This document shows, piece by piece, positions 1 to 13,301 of a DNA stretch of 13,301 nt. The stretch covers positions 263,775 through 277,075 of the forward strand of contig MU069956.1 in NCBI GenBank assembly GCA_002284615.2, given 5' to 3'. Positions within the stretch are counted from its first letter, which is position 1. The number at the start of each line of letters is the position of its first letter. A model generated the notes under the pieces. That model made no database searches. It had not been told where the DNA came from and saw nothing but the letters and a program-made list of their open reading frames with translations. Origin of the DNA: Dunaliella salina (taxonomy: Eukaryota; Chlorophyta; Chlorophyceae; Chlamydomonadales; Dunaliellaceae). The position numbers and the translations under genes are program-made.

Positions 1-72
1 GACACAGGTTGGCTGGGAATCTCAGATGCTGAGTATCCTGGACTCTGCCGCAGGTACACACGCCTGAACTCA

Positions 73-75
<3 letters not shown>

Positions 76-163
<88 letters not shown>

Positions 164-177
164 CGCGCGCGCACGTG
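76..177. repeat. (TG)40 microsatellite with alternating GC tail
   Basis: An uninterrupted TG run fills 76-155 and passes directly into a purine/pyrimidine alternating GCGC tract up to about 177. The whole block is alternating purine-pyrimidine, the classic Z-DNA-prone arrangement. The long TG/CV open frame across it is an artefact of the dinucleotide repeat. Confidence 0.97.
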
Positions 178-227
178 CTGTATACAGATGTGTCCATTGA
201 ACCTCAGAAGGCTGCATGTCAATAAGC

Positions 228-402
228 CCCTGATTGCAGTGGGTATGCCAAACCAAGGTGACCCAGAGACGTGCCGAGAGCAGACCCGACCTTCACTTTC
301 AAGTTGTCAGAATTTTTTTTTGGGCCTGATTGCAGCCAGTATGCCAAACAAGGCGACCCAGAGACATGCCAAAAGCAGATTCAACCTGAAAGTTCAAGTG
401 GT
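228..402. repeat. Tandem duplication, period about 96 bp
   Basis: CCTGATTGCAG occurs at 229-239 and 325-335. Each is followed by closely related sequence (TATGCCAAAC, GACCCAGAGAC, AGCAGA) up to about 310 and 402. Copies differ by substitutions and one frame-changing indel, so an open frame through both is not conserved. It may be another junction-derived duplication of the host gene's last exon, but the parent exon was not identified. Confidence 0.75.
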
Positions 403-518
403 TGAATATTCTTATTTGGTCACACAGCACGCCTACAGATGAGGGTGAGCACGCCCAGCTATGCCCTGGTGCAACGTTCCTGCCTAATGCTACAGGGACC
501 TGGAGCCCCCCCACTCAC

Positions 519-9601
<9,083 letters not shown>

Positions 9602-9780
9602 CTGCACATGAGTGGAGTGGTGTCCGGTTCATGAGAATCTCCTTGTCCTGCAAACAAATTAGTTTGTTTTCATGCAGGAAATTGACCTAATAATGAGTGC
9701 TCAGGTGTCCTGTTCATCAGCGGCTTTCCTTGCGCCTCCAAGTTGACCTGCTGATGCGTTGGGTTGGCTGAGTCTGTTTT
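9602..9780 (-). repeat. Duplicated exon-a acceptor junction
   Basis: At 9748-9747 there is a second acceptor (ATCAGCAG) followed by GTCAACTTGGAGGCGCAAGG, nearly identical to exon a's first bases (GTAAACTTGGAGGCCCAAG) 146 bp away. The block CTSATGAACMGGACACC also occurs twice (near 9621 and 9705). The copy diverges after about 30 bp, so only exon a continues with family-like residues. Confidence 0.82.
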
Positions 9781-10660
9781 AATATGCTTGACTCTCAGCT
9801 TTTTGGCAGGGGAAACACAACCAATATTGTGTACCTGTGTGGAATTGGGGCCAATCCTATAGATCAGTGGGAAGGTATCCTGGGGGCCAGGCTGTGGCGG
9901 GGTTGGAGGGGGAGTTTTCTGCTGCTCCTGAAGGCATGCCACCCACAGGATGGCAAGGATTTTCCACTCGTGCATGCTGAACAGCACTTCTCTGTCCTTC
10001 CACGTGTGGAGAGTCACATGTGGAGATCCACACAGCATGACTAGGGCTTGTTTGTGCGCCCCGTTCACAACAAAAGCCCCACCCATCGCCTTCCCCAAAT
10101 TCACTTTGGTTATGTGTGCAGGACCAGGGGTGCAGGAATCCGGTCAAGTTGGTGTGCAATTTCAAGCACGATTGCAAACAGGAGCTGAGCCTTCCTTGCA
10201 CAGGAGTGTACAAACACGACGAAGGCAAACAGCATACCAGATCACACGGTGCTGTCCTCGTCCATCCATACCACGGTTGGGTAGTTGGGGGTTTGGCAAA
10301 ATAAGTCGCCAGCAGTTTGATGAAAATTGAGGTTCGATGCGCTGTTCAAACGAGCGTTTGCCTTGAGCCGGAGGGCTTCGCCCCCCACTTACCTCGACCC
10401 CTACCCACCATCTAGCCCCCCAGCTTGTCCTATTCCCAATGCGCAATCTTCAAAGAAGAGGGCAAAGCATTTGCCGGGTGAGCAAATGGGGGGGTGCAAT
10501 GGGGTCGTCATGGGTGTTCGAAGGTCAATTTCTGGCAGAGGGCATGAAGCTGTTCGAACAGACAATTTAATGTTCGCCAAAGTCCAAATCCTATAACACT
10601 TCTAAGTTCTAGCACTACCCATCTTTGATCCATACCTTCAGAAGCAGCAGAAGACCCCTT
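9781..10660. other. Upstream intron or unrecognised exon-bearing region
   Basis: No WD40 repeat exon was found here. The segment 10060-10275 contains blocks (CCCACCCATCGCCTTCCC, CAAGCACGAT, ACCAGATCACACG) that recur near 10930-11257 and, in part, at 12936-12976. Several open frames lack motifs. Confidence 0.4.
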
Positions 10661-10673
10661 CCCCCCCCCCCCC
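10661..10673. repeat. C13 homopolymer run
   Basis: Thirteen consecutive C after CCCCTT. Length is uncertain in any assembly. Confidence 0.9.
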
Positions 10674-10964
10674 ACCACAGTTCGTACTCCTGGGATACCC
10701 AGCACTTGCAAAAGGTATACAGGCACACCTCCCCCTCCAAACAGGAACAACCATCATCGCCTCTAGGTCATCACACGACATGTGCTGCACCTCCTCAGCC
10801 GGGATCTCATCAAGCCATCTCTCCCCACAGGCAACGTCCATGTTCCACGAAGGGAAGTTGCTGACCACCACCAACACCACCACCTCCAGAACAAAGTCAC
10901 CTGTGCACAGTGCACCAGGCTGAAGCTCGTTTTTGCGCCCCGTCCAATCAGCCCCACCACCCCC

Positions 10965-11070
10965 ACCCATCTCCTAAGTATAAGACCCACCAACCACCCA
11001 TCTCCTGGATATAAGACCCACCCATCACCTGGATGTAAGACCCACCACCCACCCATCGCCTTCCCTGGAT
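10965..11070. repeat. Minisatellite, about 26-bp unit, about 4 copies
   Basis: The unit is CACCCATCTCCTGGATATAA then GACCCA, with variants CTAAGTATAAGACC and CACCTGGATGTAAGACC. It lies inside the second copy of the long direct duplication, explaining why that copy is longer. Confidence 0.85.
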
Positions 11071-11400
11071 CCACAGTATTTTTAAGAAATACGAATGTGG
11101 GTGTACGCAACCCACATTCTATGTTGTGTGCGGAACCTGAGTTGCAGGAATGCGGTCAAGGCAGTTTGCAGTTCAAGCACGATAGCCAACAGGATCTGCG
11201 CCTGCCTCCCATGCGACCGCACACACATGCTGAAGGCCAGCAGCGTACCAGATCTTGAAGCAGGACAAAAGCAAGCAAGTTGTCAAATGGTCAGAACCAT
11301 CACATTCCATTACACCATGCCATGGTTGTTGCAAGCGACCAGGAAGACCATCTCGAATCACCATTAGGGTGCAACATGTCATATTACTTTCTCAAAATCG

Positions 11401-12640
11401 GTTGTTACAGTAACATTACAGTAATATTACATTTCAGTAGTAACTTGACACAGTATTACATTACTATTCTGCAAGCAAAATTGTTATTACATTGAGGGTC
11501 AGGTAATATTACAGTAATATTTCAGTAATATTACTGTAATGGTGATATTTAAGGTGCGGTGCTCCACTGTAATATTACAATTACAGTAATATTACAGTAA
11601 TATTACATGTAATATTACACAACGTCTCGGTGTAATATTACATTTTCGGGTACGCAAAATTTCGGCTCGCGGATTTCCCGGGGCACAGAAATTAATCATG
11701 CCGAAGAAGAACTTTGGAGTAGAGAAAGCAAGTGATGGGGTGGTGCGTCAGAAACATCGCGAAGGGAAGCACACGCCCTCGGGACTCAAGCACCTGCTGG
11801 ACAGGCCTGGCCAGCTGAAGGAGGTGAAGAAGCGGTATGACATCATCATAGCCAAGGAGGAGGAGCTGCAGCCATGTGTGCTCAGGTGCAAGGGCTGCAG
11901 GGCACTTATCAGCGCTGTGAATCCCCCGCAGACAACCAAACAGCACAACAGCTACTGCAGCGCCCCTCCTGAGGAGGATCCTGAGGTCATTGAGGAGCTT
12001 GATGGTGTGGATGATGAGGAGGAGGATGAGCCCGCGGGTGAGCGCAAGCGCACGCAGCAGCAGAGCTCTGTGACACGCTACATGCCCAGTGCGAAAGTGC
12101 ATGGATACCATGGTTGCATGAATGATTGAACAAATGAATGGCTGGCTGGCTGACCTGACTGACTGAATGAATGCTTTNCAGCCTTTCAGATTCTGAACTC
12201 CAATGCTTCGTACTTTTTTTGCTGATATGAAATACTGCTTTTGCTTGTATACATTTTTTGAGCAACTGAACCCATTCTTGGTGGACTGAGAATGTTTGCT
12301 TTGTATGGATTGGATTGCTCAGCTGATGGCTTTTTGCCAACCTGGATAAGGTTTTTATTTTCCCTTTTAGGCTGATTGAGAAGACTTTTGTTCTAAGTGC
12401 AAGGCAGCATTTCATTTGCTTCANTGTGTGTGAATGCCAACATACCTCACTTTCTTCTCTATCCCTTTTTCTGTTTTGATTGACCTTGCAGGAACACGAC
12501 CAGCCAATTCCTGAGGTTGAAAAACCTCACCATCCATATAACCAGGGGGAAATTCATGAATTTGGGCGTATTACTGTAATGGTAATATTACTGTAATATT
12601 ACTGTAATAGTGGTTTTCAAAAATGTAATATTATATACCG
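11401..12640. repeat. Subterminal GTAATATTAC palindrome clusters
   Basis: GTAATATTAC or CAGTAATATTACTG-like 10-14 bp palindromes cluster at 11401-11540 (outer element), 11567-11645 and 12567-12640 (inner element), over ten copies in all. The interior between 11650 and 12560 is free of them. Clusters of short motifs next to the ends are typical of hAT transposase binding regions. That function is inferred here. Confidence 0.85.
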
Positions 12641-12647
12641 CACCTTA
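11550..12647 (+). mobile_element. Inner hAT-type element, 1098 bp, nested
   Basis: The ends are an 11-bp perfect inverted repeat TAAGGTGCGGT, flanked by the perfect 8-bp duplication GTGATATT (11542-11549 and 12648-12655). The ends share TARGGTSC with the outer element, and both have arrays of GTAATATTAC, so they probably use the same transposase family. The element carries one plus-strand frame (11698-12129) with a zinc-finger motif and no visible catalytic domain or hAT dimerisation region. It is thus likely an internally deleted derivative. Two ambiguous bases lie at 12178 and 12424. Confidence 0.93.
11698..12129 (+). CDS. Short zinc-finger protein of the inner hAT element (transposase N-terminus-like)
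   Basis: This is a 143-residue frame starting at the ATG at 11698, about 50 bp after the left GTAATATTAC array. Residues 64-87 give C-x2-C-x15-H-x3-C (RCKGC ... TTKQHNSYC), resembling the BED-type zinc finger found at the N-terminus of hAT transposases, although the usual aromatic lead-in is not clear. Residues 92-112 are strongly acidic, then a basic GERKR and QSSVTRYMPS follow. No catalytic Asp/Glu residues or C-terminal dimerisation region follow. The remaining 500 bp of the element do not continue the protein in one frame, though an intron with acceptor near 12190 is possible. Such a protein could bind the element ends without cutting. Expression is unknown. Confidence 0.65.
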   Translation: MPKKNFGVEKASDGVVRQKHREGKHTPSGLKHLLDRPGQLKEVKKRYDIIIAKEEELQPCVLRCKGCRALISAVNPPQTTKQHNSYCSAPPEEDPEVIEELDGVDDEEEDEPAGERKRTQQQSSVTRYMPSAKVHGYHGCMND

Positions 12648-12684
12648 GTGATATTACATTGGCATGTCGGACCTTAATCACCAT

Positions 12685-13301
12685 GCTAACTCAGCACTCA
12701 ACTCCTCCCCTTCCAAAACAGGGCTGGTAGGATGAAACTGGGCACCAGCGTCACACGCCAAAGCAACACATGGACACGACGGTGGATTGAGGACACGGAC
12801 TCAGAGAACCTAGCTGTGGACGCCTTGGTGAGACACTGGGTGGCCGGGCCACAGCTCCAAGATTACAAGGAGGAAGGCCTTCAGTCAAACCGACTGACTG
12901 CCAGCCTGGGCCACAGCTTCAAATAACAGGTTTTACCACCAGATCACACGTAGCCGTCATCGTTCATCCGTACCCCAATCAAACATGATAGGTCCACTGC
13001 TTTAGAATGCACAACATTGGTGTGCGTTTGCGTTTCTGTTCTTGTCGGTGATACGCAACACATGGTAGACATGTAATGTGTGTAGGTTTGTGGGCTGAAG
13101 GACGACGTACAAAAGTGGCGCACATTTTACGCGCTGACTGCTCCTTGCCAAAACGCAAAAGCAACCATGTGCTGCCTATCCGGAGTTCCCAAAGCCCCAA
13201 AGCTTGCGCAATACTTGAGAAACAAACATTTCACACAGAATATGCACTCCTTGCCAAAATGCTGCACGGGGCTGCCTGTGAGGAGGCCCCACAACACACA
13301 G
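12685..13301. other. Right flank, no recognised gene
   Basis: A plus-strand frame at 12732-12926 follows an AAAACAG acceptor-like site and reads without stops, but its residues match nothing I recognise. GGGCCACAGCT(C/T)CAA occurs twice (12848 and 12910). Part of the long repeat recurs at 12936-12976. No WD40 exon of the minus-strand gene was found. Confidence 0.4.

Larger units (their letters stand above)
10060..11257. repeat. Long diverged direct duplication (10060-10275 and 11045-11257)
   Basis: Shared landmarks occur in the same order: CACCCATCGCCTTCCC, then TGCAGGAATSCGGTCAAG, CAAGCACGAT, CAACAGGA/AACAGGA, then a CACACA-type stretch and GCRTACCAGATC. GCGCCCCGT-CA also precedes both. Copies are about 0.9-1 kb apart. 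A third fragment, ACCAGATCACACGT followed by GTCATCGTTCATCCGTACC, is at 12936-12976. This is an old segmental repeat of unknown origin. Confidence 0.65.
11365..12676. mobile_element. Outer hAT-type miniature element (206 bp without its insertion)
   Basis: The left end is TAGGGTGCAACATGTC and the inverted right end TAAGGTCCGACATGCC, 12 of 16 identical. Both are flanked by the perfect 8-bp duplication ATCACCAT (11357-11364 and 12677-12684). An 8-bp duplication with a TARGG-type end is the hAT hallmark. Apart from the element nested inside it, it has 206 bp, rich in GTAATATTAC palindromes, and no gene, so it depends on a transposase from elsewhere. Confidence 0.9.

Noticed and set aside
10748..10898. 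Minus-strand exon-like frame (GDFVLEVVVLVVVSNFPSWN onward)
   Set aside because: The acceptor ends CACAG rather than GCAG, part is a GGTGGT repeat, and it does not resemble the WD40 blade expected before exon a.

Overview
This is eukaryotic nuclear DNA, most likely from a green alga of the Chlamydomonas/volvocine type. It holds six small coding exons separated by repeat-packed introns. All six donors begin GTG (GTGGGC, GTGCGT, GTGAGC, GTGAGG, GTGCGC, GTGAGT) and all six acceptors end GCAG, which is the chlorophyte splice style. Long (TG/CA)n arrays and many minisatellites fit the same setting. The genus cannot be fixed from the sequence alone.

The backbone is one minus-strand gene running across about 9 kb, from 9601 down to 519. 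It encodes the C-terminal half of a WDR48/UAF1 homologue, the WD40 cofactor of ubiquitin-specific proteases. The exons are 9601-9464, 8930-8867, 7082-6891, 4277-4111, 2250-2194 and 572-519. Their splice phases agree at every joint (0/0, 0/1, 1/1, 1/0, 0/0, 0/0), giving 672 nt or 224 codons, and the pieces follow the family's order. The N-terminal WD40 propeller was not found between 9602 and 13301 and is probably beyond the right edge. The extreme C-terminus lies left of 519 or outside the window.

The introns hold minisatellites (34-37 bp at 1209-1490, 30 bp at 6240-6605, about 41 bp at 8125-8540, about 26 bp at 10965-11070), four (TG/CA)n arrays with Z-DNA-prone GC edges, and C- and G-runs. 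They also hold tandem arrays built from the gene's own exon/intron junctions. A donor junction is repeated with a 114-119 bp period at 2525-4110, an acceptor junction with a period near 121 bp at 7083-7475, and a third acceptor is at least duplicated at 9602-9780.

Two groups of DNA transposons interrupt this landscape. A 1099-bp element with CCGTAGGAA inverted ends and a TA duplication (2817-3915) lies inside one copy of the donor-junction array and encodes an AT-hook/RGG protein. At 11365-12676 a 206-bp hAT-type miniature element with a perfect 8-bp target duplication has been entered by a 1098-bp hAT-type element, also with a perfect 8-bp duplication. The inner element encodes a short zinc-finger protein and no catalytic domain.
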